DNA of 64,000 bases from Tenacibaculum ovolyticum DSM 18103 (GCF_000430545.1 NZ_AUMF01000013.1:1-64000), one strand, 5' to 3'. Shown: positions 1 to 7,773, numbered from the stretch's first letter. Program-made: numbers and translations. The notes: generated by a model from the letters alone, not told the origin.

Positions 1-438
1 GAAAAACAATATGCTTTAACTTCATCTATTAGTGGTAAAGTATCTTTTTTATCATTTTGGAATAAAAGTCAAACTGTAAAAACAGGTGAATTAATTTTTA
101 TTATTATACCTAATAAGAACAATTCTTTTATAGGAAAAATTAAAGCGCCTGCTGCAAACTCTGGAAAAATAAAAAAAGGGCAAAGAGTACAAATAAAACT
201 TTTAAATTACCCTTCTGATGAATTTGGTGAATTAAACGGAAAAGTGCTTTCTATTTCCAAAATACCAAATTTAGAAGGTAATTACCTAATCGATGTTGAA
301 TTGCCACAAGATTTAAAAACAACTTACGATAAAAAAATAGCTTTCAGACAAGAAATGAAAGGTACTGCTGATATCGTAACTGAAGACTTACGGTTAATTG
401 AACGCTTTTTTTATCAACTAAGAAATATCATTAAATAA
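1..438 (+). CDS. HlyD-family adaptor, C-terminal part (5' end outside window)
   Basis: This is the last 145 codons of a membrane-fusion (HlyD-type) adaptor; the reading frame is open from base 1. Such adaptors link an inner-membrane peptide ABC exporter to the outer membrane. The part seen is the beta-barrel/lipoyl-side C-terminus. It is almost identical to the end of the complete adaptor at 6481-7770: by eye about 16 of 438 bases differ, mostly at silent positions, and the clear residue changes are N/T in IIPxKN and K/Q in SxIPN. A second export cassette therefore very probably lies just left of the window, produced by recent duplication or kept alike by gene conversion. Confidence 0.9.
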   Translation, partial: EKQYALTSSISGKVSFLSFWNKSQTVKTGELIFIIIPNKNNSFIGKIKAPAANSGKIKKGQRVQIKLLNYPSDEFGELNGKVLSISKIPNLEGNYLIDVELPQDLKTTYDKKIAFRQEMKGTADIVTEDLRLIERFFYQLRNIIK

Positions 439-489
439 AAACATTGTTTCATCAGTAAAAATGTTAAAGAAATGTTAAAGAAAATAGGG

Positions 490-536
490 TTACCCCTATC
501 TTATTAGGGATACCCCTATTTATCAATTAGGGGTAA
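490..536. promoter_or_regulatory. Operator-like TACCCCTA repeats upstream of the response regulator
   Basis: TTACCCCTA at 490-498 is the exact inverted complement of TAGGGGTAA at 528-536. A third copy, TACCCCTA at 511-518, is a direct repeat of 491-498 at a 20-bp (two helical turn) distance. The array sits about 70-120 bp before the response regulator start. The arrangement suggests a multi-site protein-binding region, possibly for autoregulation. The binding protein is inferred, not shown. Confidence 0.55.
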
Positions 537-607
537 TGGGTATTGTAATTACTTGTTTTTAAACTTAGATTTACGCAAGCTATGTTGCTTCCTTAAAACT
601 CCTCTTT

Positions 608-1288
608 ATGAAAAAAGAAAAAAAATCTATTCTAATCATAGATAGCTGCCCTTTAATATGTGAAGCATACAAAAGTCTAATTAATTCAATAAACAAGACA
701 AACCACCAATCTTTAAACACAAACTTAGCACACTGTGCAGAAGGAGGTTACGACATAATAAATAGAATAACCAAAAATGAATTAACACTCGACATAGCAA
801 TTTTAGAGTTGAAGTTTTCTCAAAAAATTGACGAAAAAAAGATATCTGGTGAAGATTTAGCAGCTACAATAAGAAAAACATTGCCTGATACTAAAATTAT
901 TATCTCAACAACATCTGATGATAATTTTAGAATTCATAATATTTTTAAAACAATAAACCCAGAAGGGTTTATTTTAAAAAGAGACTTAACTTCTAGTGAA
1001 TTTAAGGCAGCAGTAAATTCTGTTATTAATGATGATCTTTTTTATAGTAAATCTATTTTAAGACTTTTAAGAAAAGAAATATCTTCAAACTTTTTAATTG
1101 ATAGTGTAGATCGAAAAATATTATACGAACTATCAATCGGAGCAAGAATGAAAGACATGCCTAACTATATTCCATTATCAGCTGCTAGTATTGAAAAAAG
1201 AAAACGTCACTTGAAAAAAATATTTAATGTAAAAGATAAAGGAGACAGAGAACTAATATTAACAGCTAAAGAAAAAGGCTTTATATAA
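608..1288 (+). CDS. Atypical response regulator with LuxR-type HTH
   Basis: This 226-aa protein has an N-terminal receiver-like fold (about 1-145) and a C-terminal NarL/LuxR-like helix-turn-helix (about 165-226, with SAASIEKRKRHLKKIF as the likely recognition region). It is probably a transcription factor for the peptide export locus that follows. The receiver is unusual. The position that normally carries the phospho-accepting Asp reads AILELKF, so Glu67 replaces Asp, and the usual acidic pair near residue 12 is IIDSCP, with one acid only. The conserved Thr (about 101-102) and Lys124 (GFILKRD) are present. A Glu can mimic phosphorylation, so it may act without a kinase, and none is seen nearby. 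ATG start, with repeats at 490-536 upstream. Confidence 0.8.
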   Translation: MKKEKKSILIIDSCPLICEAYKSLINSINKTNHQSLNTNLAHCAEGGYDIINRITKNELTLDIAILELKFSQKIDEKKISGEDLAATIRKTLPDTKIIISTTSDDNFRIHNIFKTINPEGFILKRDLTSSEFKAAVNSVINDDLFYSKSILRLLRKEISSNFLIDSVDRKILYELSIGARMKDMPNYIPLSAASIEKRKRHLKKIFNVKDKGDRELILTAKEKGFI

Positions 1289-1441
1289 AATTTCACTTTA
1301 TAAACATACAATTTATTTATAAAAACATATATTAATGTGGTTGTATATTTTTGTTTGATGACCTATATAGGTTAAAGTAAAAACTACAAAACAAAAAAAA
1401 CAATTCACTATAAGCAACTTATATTAATATATAAAGAAAAA

Positions 1442-1491
1442 AACCATAATAAAAGTAAGGTTAAACCTTACTTTTATTATGGTTTTTTTTT
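1442..1491 (+). terminator. Strong intrinsic terminator (21-bp perfect stem)
   Basis: Arms 1442-1462 and 1464-1484 are perfect inverted complements separated by one base and followed by a run of T. The stem can be extended by A/T pairs on both sides. It lies 150 bp after the response regulator and 75 bp before the VKOR-fusion gene. It probably ends regulator transcription, although a role as an attenuator before the export genes cannot be excluded. Confidence 0.8.
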
Positions 1492-1558
1492 AGTTTTATT
1501 AAAATTAAAAAAATAGCTTTGGAAAAACAAAAATTACTACCTCTAAAAAACACGCCTT

Positions 1559-3145
1559 TTGAAAGATACATTAATCAACTTAGTACAACGTTTATTAAAG
1601 AAAAATAAAATAGTATTTGATAAAGAAGAACTGTCTTTTCAAATACAAAGTCATCCTTCATACCCAAGTTTACATGCAATAACAGGAGTATTAGATCATT
1701 TCAATATTGAAAATGTAGCTGCTAATGTACCTGTAAACTCAGCAACACTTACACAGCTACCTGACTGTTTCATTGCACAAGTTAATACTGAACAGAATAA
1801 AGATTTAGTTACTGTAGAAAAAGAAGGGGAAAACTATATTATTATCAGTACCGATAATAAAAAAAATAAAATTTCCGAGAATGATTTTCTTCAAAAATTC
1901 ACCGGTATTATTGTTGCTGTAGAACAATCTGAAGATAACTTACCTGTAAAAACAAATTCTAGTATTGCCAAAATTATTGTAGGAAGTGCTTTAGTATTGC
2001 TAGCTTCATTTATAGTTTATCAAAACACAACCTCTTTATTTACTCCTATACATTTAATTTTATCTATAATTGGTATTGTAATTAGTGTTGCTATTATAAA
2101 ACAAGAATTAGGTTTAAAAACAACAATAGGAGATGCTTTTTGCGCTGGTACTGATGATAAAAAAGACTGTGATGCTGTATTGACTTCCAAAGGTGCTGAA
2201 ATATTTAAAAACTATAAGCTAAGCGATTTTAGTATTTTGTATTTTACTGGGCTAACACTCTTAACTTTTTTTCAAACAGCTAACCCTACAATTTCATATA
2301 CTATAACTCTGGCTGCAATTCCTGTTACTTTTTATTCATTATACTACCAATATGCTGTTATAAAAAAATGGTGTTTACTTTGTTTAAGTATTGTAGGAAT
2401 ATTATGGCTACAGGCTGTTATTCCTTTAATTACAAATACTTACAGCACTAACTTCATAATTACAGACGTCATTATTTTTAGCTTAATTACATTAGCTACC
2501 TGGTTATCTTGGTACTATCTAAAACCTTTATTTACCGATAATCATCAGTTAAAGAAAGAAAAAATTGAAAATGTAAAATTTAAAAGAAATTATACCTTGT
2601 TTGATAGTTTATTACAAAAAGCTCCACAAGTAAATACTCAAATAGAAAACTGCAAAGAAATCATTTTTGGAAACCCAAATTCTAACCTAGAAATTGTAAT
2701 AGTAACAAACCCTTTTTGTGGACATTGTAAACCTGTTCATAAACATATTGATGAAATATTACATAGGTACCATCAAAATGTAAAAATAATTACTCGATTC
2801 AATATTAATGCCAACGATAAAGAAAACAAACTCGTTAAAATAACGAGTAGATTATTAGAAATATACGACAAAAAAGGAGAAATAATTTGTCTTGAAGCAA
2901 TGTCTGAAATATATGACCATGGAGATACTAATGTTTGGTTAAAAAAATGGGGGAATTGCAATAACGTCAACTATTATATTTCTGAATTAGAAAAAGGAAG
3001 TAACTGGTGTGCTGAAAACACTATTAATTTTACTCCAGAAATATTAATAAATGGAAAATCTTTTCCAAAAGAATACAACAGAACAGACTTAATATTTTTT
3101 ATTGAAGAATTAGAAGAAAATAACCAACCATTAATAATGGTTTAA
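1559..3145 (+). CDS. C39-like / VKOR / thioredoxin fusion, disulfide-forming membrane protein
   Basis: A three-part protein of 528 aa. Residues 1-125 resemble a C39 peptidase fold (HPSYPSLHAITGVLDHFN), but the catalytic Cys is absent, so it is likely a dead peptidase that could bind the GG leader. Residues about 135-335 form a multi-helix VKOR domain with the loop cysteine pair C195/C204 (CAGTDDKKDC) and the WCLLC active site (about 272-275). Residues about 345-528 are thioredoxin-like with NPFCGHCKP (about 384-391). VKOR-Trx proteins make disulfides in exported proteins by passing electrons to quinone. Beside a set of Cys-rich secreted peptides, the inferred job is oxidative folding of those peptides. 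The start is TTG at 1559; an in-frame stop at 1544 leaves little room for another start. Confidence 0.85.
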   Translation: MKDTLINLVQRLLKKNKIVFDKEELSFQIQSHPSYPSLHAITGVLDHFNIENVAANVPVNSATLTQLPDCFIAQVNTEQNKDLVTVEKEGENYIIISTDNKKNKISENDFLQKFTGIIVAVEQSEDNLPVKTNSSIAKIIVGSALVLLASFIVYQNTTSLFTPIHLILSIIGIVISVAIIKQELGLKTTIGDAFCAGTDDKKDCDAVLTSKGAEIFKNYKLSDFSILYFTGLTLLTFFQTANPTISYTITLAAIPVTFYSLYYQYAVIKKWCLLCLSIVGILWLQAVIPLITNTYSTNFIITDVIIFSLITLATWLSWYYLKPLFTDNHQLKKEKIENVKFKRNYTLFDSLLQKAPQVNTQIENCKEIIFGNPNSNLEIVIVTNPFCGHCKPVHKHIDEILHRYHQNVKIITRFNINANDKENKLVKITSRLLEIYDKKGEIICLEAMSEIYDHGDTNVWLKKWGNCNNVNYYISELEKGSNWCAENTINFTPEILINGKSFPKEYNRTDLIFFIEELEENNQPLIMV

Positions 3146-3157
3146 TTTTATAAAAAC

Positions 3158-3180
3158 AAAGCCCAAAAAGGGCTTTGCAT
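3158..3180 (+). terminator. Hairpin after the VKOR fusion gene
   Basis: AAAGCCC (3158-3164) pairs with GGGCTTT (3170-3176) across a five-A loop, 13 bp after the stop codon. The T tract after it is poor, so it is a weak terminator or processing site. Confidence 0.5.
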
Positions 3181-3190
3181 TTTAAACAAA

Positions 3191-3242
3191 ATTCTCTCGC
3201 GAAGAATAGACACATACGGTGAGTGTCTTTAAATGTTCGCCG
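3191..3242 (+). promoter_or_regulatory. Structured 5' leader, copy A (hairpin plus H-type pseudoknot)
   Basis: Three consecutive pairings can be drawn. P1 is ATTCT 3191-3195 with AGAAT 3203-3207. S1 is AGACAC 3208-3213 with GTGTCT 3223-3228. S2 is CGGTGA 3217-3222, inside the S1 loop, with TCGCCG 3237-3242. S2 differs from copies B-D (CCTTGA/TCAAGG) at two pairs that change on both sides, so pairing is preserved. The start codon of the downstream peptide gene is 26 nt after S2. Confidence 0.75.
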
Positions 3243-3268
3243 CAAAAATAACTTTAATTATTTTAACA

Positions 3269-3427
3269 ATGAAAAAATCAATTTTAAACTTAGGAGAAAC
3301 ATTAAATAGAGCGGAACAAAAAACAATTAATGGTGGTAGAAAACAATGTGATTCAAATCACGACGGTGTATGTGAAGATTCTGGTAGACATTGTGCAGAG
3401 TTTTACTGTAATTTTATGCCTTTTTAA
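3269..3427 (+). CDS. Double-glycine leader peptide precursor 1
   Basis: A 52-aa precursor. The leader MKKSILNLGETLNRAEQ followed by KTINGG shows the C39-type pattern counted back from the GG cleavage site: Leu at -12, Glu at -8, Ile at -4, Gly at -2 and -1. The predicted core is about 29 aa (starts RKQCDSNHDGVCED) with four Cys. An upstream in-frame ATG at 3233 lies inside the structured leader and is unlikely to be used, because all sibling genes start at MKKSILNLG. It lies directly before the PCAT gene and follows RNA leader copy A. The product is inferred to be a secreted disulfide-bonded peptide; its activity (bacteriocin, signal or other) is unknown. Confidence 0.85.
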   Translation: MKKSILNLGETLNRAEQKTINGGRKQCDSNHDGVCEDSGRHCAEFYCNFMPF

Positions 3428-3466
3428 TAAATTATGCTTTTGACTCTAGCTATTTAGAGCAAAATT

Positions 3467-3492
3467 AGCGGGTTATTTTAACCCGCTCTTTT
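3467..3492 (+). terminator. Intrinsic terminator after peptide 1
   Basis: AGCGGGTTA (3467-3475) and TAACCCGCT (3479-3487) form a 9-bp stem with a TTT loop and a short T-rich tail. It lies between peptide gene 1 and the transporter gene, so partial readthrough may set a high peptide:transporter ratio. Confidence 0.7.
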
Positions 3493-3512
3493 AAACCAAT
3501 TAAAAAACTGCA

Positions 3513-5699
3513 TTGAAAAAATTTCCAAATTACAAACAAACTGAAGCCAAAGATTGTGGGCCTACATGTATAAAAATCATAGCTAAACACTATGGTAAAA
3601 CTATTAATACCCAACAATTAAGAAAACTAAGTGAAACCACTAGAGAAGGTAGTAGTTTACTTGGTTTAAGTGATGCCGTTGAATCGATGGGATTTAAATC
3701 TTTAGGTATTAAACTCTCGTTTAATAAATTACTAGAAGCTCCACTACCTTGTATTATACATTGGAACAAAAACCACTATGTAGTACTTTATAAAATTAAG
3801 AAAGACACCATCTACATTTCTGATCCTGCTCATGGATTAATCTCTTTTACCAAAGAAGAGTTTATTCAATCTTGGATTGGAAATAATGCTAATGAAAATA
3901 CTGAGGAAGGTATTGCGCTATTAATCGAACCTACTCCTCGTTTTTATAATGAAGAATTTGAAGAAGATGAAAAGTTTGGTTTCTCATTTATATTCAAATA
4001 CTTATTCAAATACAAAAAATTTATAGTCCAACTAATTATTGGACTACTTGCAGGTAGTTTACTGCAATTAATACTTCCATTCTTAACACAAAGCATTGTT
4101 GATGTCGGTATAAAAAATCAAGATTTAAACTTTGTATATCTTATTCTTTTTGCACAATTATTTCTTTTTATTGGTAAAGCCTCTTTAGAAATCATTAGAA
4201 GTTGGATTTTATTACATTTAAGTACTCGTATAAATATTTCATTAATTTCTGATTTCTTTATCAAATTAATGAAACTACCCATCTCCTATTTTGATGTTCG
4301 TATGACGGGAGATTTATTACAAAGAATAAACGACCATAAACGCATCGAACGAATATTAACCACTTCTTCTTTAACCGTTTTATTCTCTTTTTTTAACCTA
4401 ATTATTTTCAGTTTAGTACTAGCTTACTATAGCTTACAAATATTCGGTGTATTTGTAATAGGAAGTGTTTTATACTTCGGATGGGTATTATTCTTCTTCA
4501 AAAAAAGAAAAGAATTAGATTACAAACGATTTTCTCAGGTAAGTCAAGAACAAAGTAAAGTCATTGAACTTATTAACGGAATGCAAGAAATAAAGTTACA
4601 CAATGCTGAAAGACGCATGCGCTGGAACTGGGAATATGTACAAGCTCGATTATTTAAAGTAGCCACCAAAAGTTTAGCTTTAGAACAAACACAAAGTGTT
4701 GGTTCGAATTTTATTAATGAACTAAAAAACATGTTCATAACAGTACTTTCTGCAAAGTTAGTTATTGATGGAAATATTACATTAGGGATGATGATGGCAA
4801 TTAGTTATATCGTTGGCCAATTAAACGGACCAATCACCCAACTAATCAATTTTATGCGTGATGTACAAGATGCTCAAATTTCTATTGACAGACTTGGTGA
4901 AATTCATAATATGGAAGATGAAGAAAAACCTAATGATGAAAAAGTATCACATATTCCTGAAAATGCTATTATAAAATTAAACAATATTTCATTTAGATAT
5001 ACTGGTGGTTTAGAGCCCGTACTAAACGATTTATCTTTAGAAATACCAGCTAATAAAACCACCGCAATTGTTGGAGTGAGTGGTAGCGGAAAAACAACCT
5101 TAATGAAATTATTACTTGGCTTTTATCAAGTAGATAAAGGTGATATTATGGTAAATAATTTCAATCTTAAAAACATTTCTCAAAAAGAGTGGAGAAGAAA
5201 CTGTGGCGTAGTAATGCAAGAAGGCTACATCTTTAATGACTCTATTGCTAAAAACATTGCTGTTGGTGAAGATTATGTTGATAAAGATAAATTAGCACAT
5301 GCTATAAACGTAGCCAATATAGCCGATTATATAGAAGGGCTACCCCTTGGTTATAATACTAAAATAGGTAGCGAAGGTAACGGATTGAGTACAGGACAAA
5401 AACAACGATTACTTATAGCTCGTTCTGTTTATAAAAATCCTCGTTTTTTATTTTTTGATGAGGCTACTTCAGCACTAGATGCGAATAATGAAAAAGTAAT
5501 TATGGGAAAACTTAACGAGTTTTTCTCTAATAAAACGGCTGTGGTTATTGCCCATAGGTTGAGTACTGTTAAAAATGCACATCAAATAGTCGTGTTAGAC
5601 AAAGGAAAAATCATTGAAAAAGGCACTCATGAAGAATTAATTAAATTAAAAGGAAATTATCATCATCTAGTAAAAAATCAACTAGATTTAGGTAAATAA
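3513..5699 (+). CDS. Peptidase-containing ABC transporter (PCAT) for GG peptides
   Basis: This 728-aa inner-membrane exporter cleaves and exports double-glycine precursors. Residues 1-130 are an intact C39 peptidase: Gln9, catalytic Cys15 (KDCGPTC), His88 (NKNHYVVL) and Asp104 (ISDPAHG). A six-helix transmembrane domain follows (about 165-450). The nucleotide-binding domain has Walker A GVSGSGKTT (about 520-528), signature LSTGQKQR (about 625), Walker B FLFFDEATSALD (about 645-656) and switch His in VIAHRLS (about 677). LSTGQ replaces the common LSGGQ. The start is TTG at 3513, giving the usual few residues before the oxyanion Gln. Its partners are the HlyD adaptor at 6481 and the precursors around it. 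Confidence 0.93.
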   Translation: MKKFPNYKQTEAKDCGPTCIKIIAKHYGKTINTQQLRKLSETTREGSSLLGLSDAVESMGFKSLGIKLSFNKLLEAPLPCIIHWNKNHYVVLYKIKKDTIYISDPAHGLISFTKEEFIQSWIGNNANENTEEGIALLIEPTPRFYNEEFEEDEKFGFSFIFKYLFKYKKFIVQLIIGLLAGSLLQLILPFLTQSIVDVGIKNQDLNFVYLILFAQLFLFIGKASLEIIRSWILLHLSTRINISLISDFFIKLMKLPISYFDVRMTGDLLQRINDHKRIERILTTSSLTVLFSFFNLIIFSLVLAYYSLQIFGVFVIGSVLYFGWVLFFFKKRKELDYKRFSQVSQEQSKVIELINGMQEIKLHNAERRMRWNWEYVQARLFKVATKSLALEQTQSVGSNFINELKNMFITVLSAKLVIDGNITLGMMMAISYIVGQLNGPITQLINFMRDVQDAQISIDRLGEIHNMEDEEKPNDEKVSHIPENAIIKLNNISFRYTGGLEPVLNDLSLEIPANKTTAIVGVSGSGKTTLMKLLLGFYQVDKGDIMVNNFNLKNISQKEWRRNCGVVMQEGYIFNDSIAKNIAVGEDYVDKDKLAHAINVANIADYIEGLPLGYNTKIGSEGNGLSTGQKQRLLIARSVYKNPRFLFFDEATSALDANNEKVIMGKLNEFFSNKTAVVIAHRLSTVKNAHQIVVLDKGKIIEKGTHEELIKLKGNYHHLVKNQLDLGK

Positions 5700-5709
5700 A
5701 ATATATAAA

Positions 5710-5784
5710 CGTCATTACGAGAAGAGAAGAGACGAAGTAATTTTATCAACACAAACAAGATTGCTTCATTTTATTCGCAATGGC
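5710..5784. repeat. Flavobacterial CGTCATTnCGAG-type palindromic repeat
   Basis: The ends CGTCATTACGAG (5710-5721) and TTCGCAATGGC (5774-5784) are imperfect inverted complements, with an inner pair built on GAAGTAATTTT and AGATTGCTTC. It is the same family as the copy at 47276-47344. These intergenic palindromes are common in flavobacterial genomes (from memory). In RNA it would fold into a long hairpin just after the PCAT gene. Confidence 0.65.
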
Positions 5785-5790
5785 AAAAAA

Positions 5791-5842
5791 ATTCTCTCGC
5801 GAAGAATAGACATAAACCTTGAGTGTCTTTAAATTTTCAAGG
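5791..5842 (+). promoter_or_regulatory. Structured 5' leader, copy B
   Basis: Same layout and spacing as copy A. P1 is ATTCT 5791-5795 with AGAAT 5803-5807. S1 is AGACAT 5808-5813 with GTGTCT 5823-5828 (one T-G wobble). S2 is CCTTGA 5817-5822 with TCAAGG 5837-5842. The peptide 2 ATG lies 26 nt downstream. Confidence 0.75.
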
Positions 5843-5868
5843 GGTAATAAATTATTAAATATTAAATT

Positions 5869-6033
5869 ATGAAAAAATCAATTTTAAATTTAGGAAAAGC
5901 TTTAAATAAAGTGGAGCAAATTCAAATCCAAGGTGGAAGACCAATAATCTGCTATAATAATCCTATTTGCCCTCCATCGTATGATTATTGTATTGTATAT
6001 GGAAATAGCTGTGAATATTTAGGAGATTTATAA
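5869..6033 (+). CDS. Double-glycine leader peptide precursor 2
   Basis: A 54-aa precursor. The leader MKKSILNLGKALNKVEQ followed by IQIQGG keeps Leu -12, Glu -8, Ile -4 and GG. The core begins RPIICYNNPICPPSYDYC and has four Cys (residues 28, 34, 41, 48) in about 31 residues; it is rich in Pro and Tyr and unlike the other cores. It is first in a short unit with peptide 3, whose ATG follows after two bases. It follows RNA leader copy B. Function is inferred from context only. Confidence 0.85.
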   Translation: MKKSILNLGKALNKVEQIQIQGGRPIICYNNPICPPSYDYCIVYGNSCEYLGDL

Positions 6034-6035
6034 AG

Positions 6036-6221
6036 ATGAAAAAATCAATTTTAAACTTAGGGAAATCTTTAAACAAAGCAGAACAAAAAACTATTAATGG
6101 AGGAGCTGCTTTTGCTTGTTTCGGTAATTCTGATTGTCCACGTGATATGGGATGTTGTAAAAATGCACCATACATTGGTTTATGTATGCTAGGTAGTGAT
6201 TATAGAAAATATTGTAATTAA
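6036..6221 (+). CDS. Double-glycine leader peptide precursor 3 (knottin-like core)
   Basis: A 61-aa precursor with a leader ending QKTINGG. The core of about 38 aa has six Cys in the order C-x5-C-x5-CC-x8-C-x9-C (FACFGNSDCPRDMGCC...). This C-C-CC-C-C order is that of inhibitor cystine knots and resembles part of WAP-type domains; that is a pattern similarity, not demonstrated homology. Two bases separate it from peptide 2, so the two are co-transcribed. The stop codon overlaps the decayed gene that follows. Confidence 0.85.
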   Translation: MKKSILNLGKSLNKAEQKTINGGAAFACFGNSDCPRDMGCCKNAPYIGLCMLGSDYRKYCN

Positions 6222-6420
6222 AAAATCAATTTTAAACTTAGGTAAAACATTAAGTAAGGTAGAATAAAAAGGAATTAATGAGACGGAAATATCTGGAAGA
6301 TACGTTAATCAATGCGCTTTTGATGATCATTGTTCAAATGGTTTCATCTGTAATAGAAGACCTTGTGTTGGTATACTAGCAGGTATATGTGAGAGTCTTT
6401 CAGGCCCATACTCTTTATAA
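6217..6420 (+). pseudogene. Decayed double-glycine precursor 4
   Basis: The frame is intact from 6217 to the TAA at 6418-6420, except that the start is ATT, not ATG. That ATT overlaps the stop of peptide 3. A CAA-type codon has become TAA in the middle of the leader (after KVE), and the GG site reads NETEISG. The core still has Cys in C-x5-C-x5-C-x4-C-x7-C spacing (QCAFDDHCSNGFIC...), close to peptide 3. It looks like a tandem duplicate of peptide 3 fused by a small deletion and then inactivated, leaving a store of core sequence. Confidence 0.8.
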
Positions 6421-6435
6421 ATTTCAATTAACTTT

Positions 6436-6468
6436 TGATGCTTGTTTTTATAAGCAAGCATCATTTTT
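6436..6468 (+). terminator. Intrinsic terminator before the HlyD gene
   Basis: TGATGCTTG (6436-6444) pairs with CAAGCATCA (6455-6463), followed by five T. It lies 12 bp before the HlyD start codon. Confidence 0.75.
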
Positions 6469-6480
6469 AGAATAAAATAA

Positions 6481-7770
6481 ATGCCAAATAATAATCAAAA
6501 CATAGAAATACGGAGCGAAGAAGTTCAAGAAATTTTGAGCCATGTACCCAATTGGATGATTCGATGGGGAAACACTTTGTTTTTAGTGTTAATTTTAATG
6601 CTACTATTTATTACATGGTTTGTAAAATACCCTGATATTATTTCTTCTGAAGTTATGGTAACAACATCTTTTCCTCCAGAGAAAATATATGCTAAATCAA
6701 CAGGTAAATTTGAAGTATTTTTAACTAGTGAAGATAAAAATGTTTTAGAAAATGAAATATTAGCTGTCATAGAAAATAGCGCTTCCTATAAAGATGTATT
6801 ACTCTTAAAAAGCATCACAGATACCATAACTTTTCATCATAATGAGTTTTCTTTCCCTATTGAGAAACTTCCATTTCTTATTTTAGGAGATATTACCACT
6901 AGTTTTTCACAGTTTGAAAACGACTATTCTGAATATATTTTAAACAATAAGCTTACTCCATATAAATCTGAGACTTTTGCAAACAGAATGTCTGTAATTG
7001 AGGCTAAAGGACGATTACAAATTCTATTATCACAAAAAAACCTTAACCAAAAAGAATTAGAATTTAAAGAAAAAGACCTTAACAGAAGTAAAAAAATGTT
7101 TACACAAGGGGTTATTTCTGCCAAAGAAAAAGAACAAAAAGAAATAGAATTTTTACAATCGAAAAGGTCTTACAAAGGTTTAGAAGCATCGATTTCACAA
7201 ATTAGAGAATTAATAAGTAATTCTGCTAAAAACTTAGAAGGTACTTCTATTAAAAAAACTCAAAACGACTCGCGTTTAAAAAAGAAAGCAATTCAATCAT
7301 TTCTATACTTAAAAAAAGCAATAAAAGATTGGGAAAAACAATATGCTTTAACTTCATCTATTAGTGGTAAAGTATCTTTTTTATCATTTTGGAATAAAAG
7401 TCAAACTGTAAAAACAGGTGAATTAATCTTTATAATTATACCTACCAAGAACAATTCTTTTATAGGAAAAATTAAAGCGCCTGCTGCAAACTCAGGCAAA
7501 ATAAAAAAAGGGCAAAGAGTACAAATAAAACTTTTAAATTACCCTTCTGATGAGTTTGGGGAATTAAACGGAAAAGTGCTTTCTATTTCTCAAATACCAA
7601 ATTTAGAAGGTAATTACCTAATCGATGTTGAATTACCACAAGATTTAAAAACAACTTACGATAAAAAAATAGCTTTCAGACAAGAAATGAAAGGGACTGC
7701 CGATATCGTAACTGAAGACTTACGGTTGATTGAACGCTTTTTCTATCAACTAAGAAATATTATTAAATAA
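6481..7770 (+). CDS. HlyD-family membrane fusion adaptor for peptide export
   Basis: A 429-aa periplasmic adaptor. It has a short cytosolic N-terminus, one transmembrane helix at about 31-48 (NTLFLVLILMLLFITWF), a lipoyl half-motif near 75-100, a long coiled-coil region (about 165-275, rich in K/E/Q), the second lipoyl half (about 285-320) and a beta-barrel end. It should join the PCAT at 3513 to an outer-membrane channel, which is not in this window (often TolC-like). Its last 146 codons are about 96% identical to the fragment at 1-438. Length fits the family. ATG start. Confidence 0.9.
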   Translation: MPNNNQNIEIRSEEVQEILSHVPNWMIRWGNTLFLVLILMLLFITWFVKYPDIISSEVMVTTSFPPEKIYAKSTGKFEVFLTSEDKNVLENEILAVIENSASYKDVLLLKSITDTITFHHNEFSFPIEKLPFLILGDITTSFSQFENDYSEYILNNKLTPYKSETFANRMSVIEAKGRLQILLSQKNLNQKELEFKEKDLNRSKKMFTQGVISAKEKEQKEIEFLQSKRSYKGLEASISQIRELISNSAKNLEGTSIKKTQNDSRLKKKAIQSFLYLKKAIKDWEKQYALTSSISGKVSFLSFWNKSQTVKTGELIFIIIPTKNNSFIGKIKAPAANSGKIKKGQRVQIKLLNYPSDEFGELNGKVLSISQIPNLEGNYLIDVELPQDLKTTYDKKIAFRQEMKGTADIVTEDLRLIERFFYQLRNIIK

Positions 7771-7773
7771 AAC

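Noticed and set aside
1519..1608. TTG-initiated 29-codon frame overlapping the VKOR-fusion start
   Set aside because: No leader or Cys pattern and no homologous sibling; probably chance, although a short upstream peptide cannot be fully excluded.
3233..3268. Upstream in-frame ATG for peptide 1
   Set aside because: It falls inside the structured RNA leader and would add residues absent from every sibling leader.
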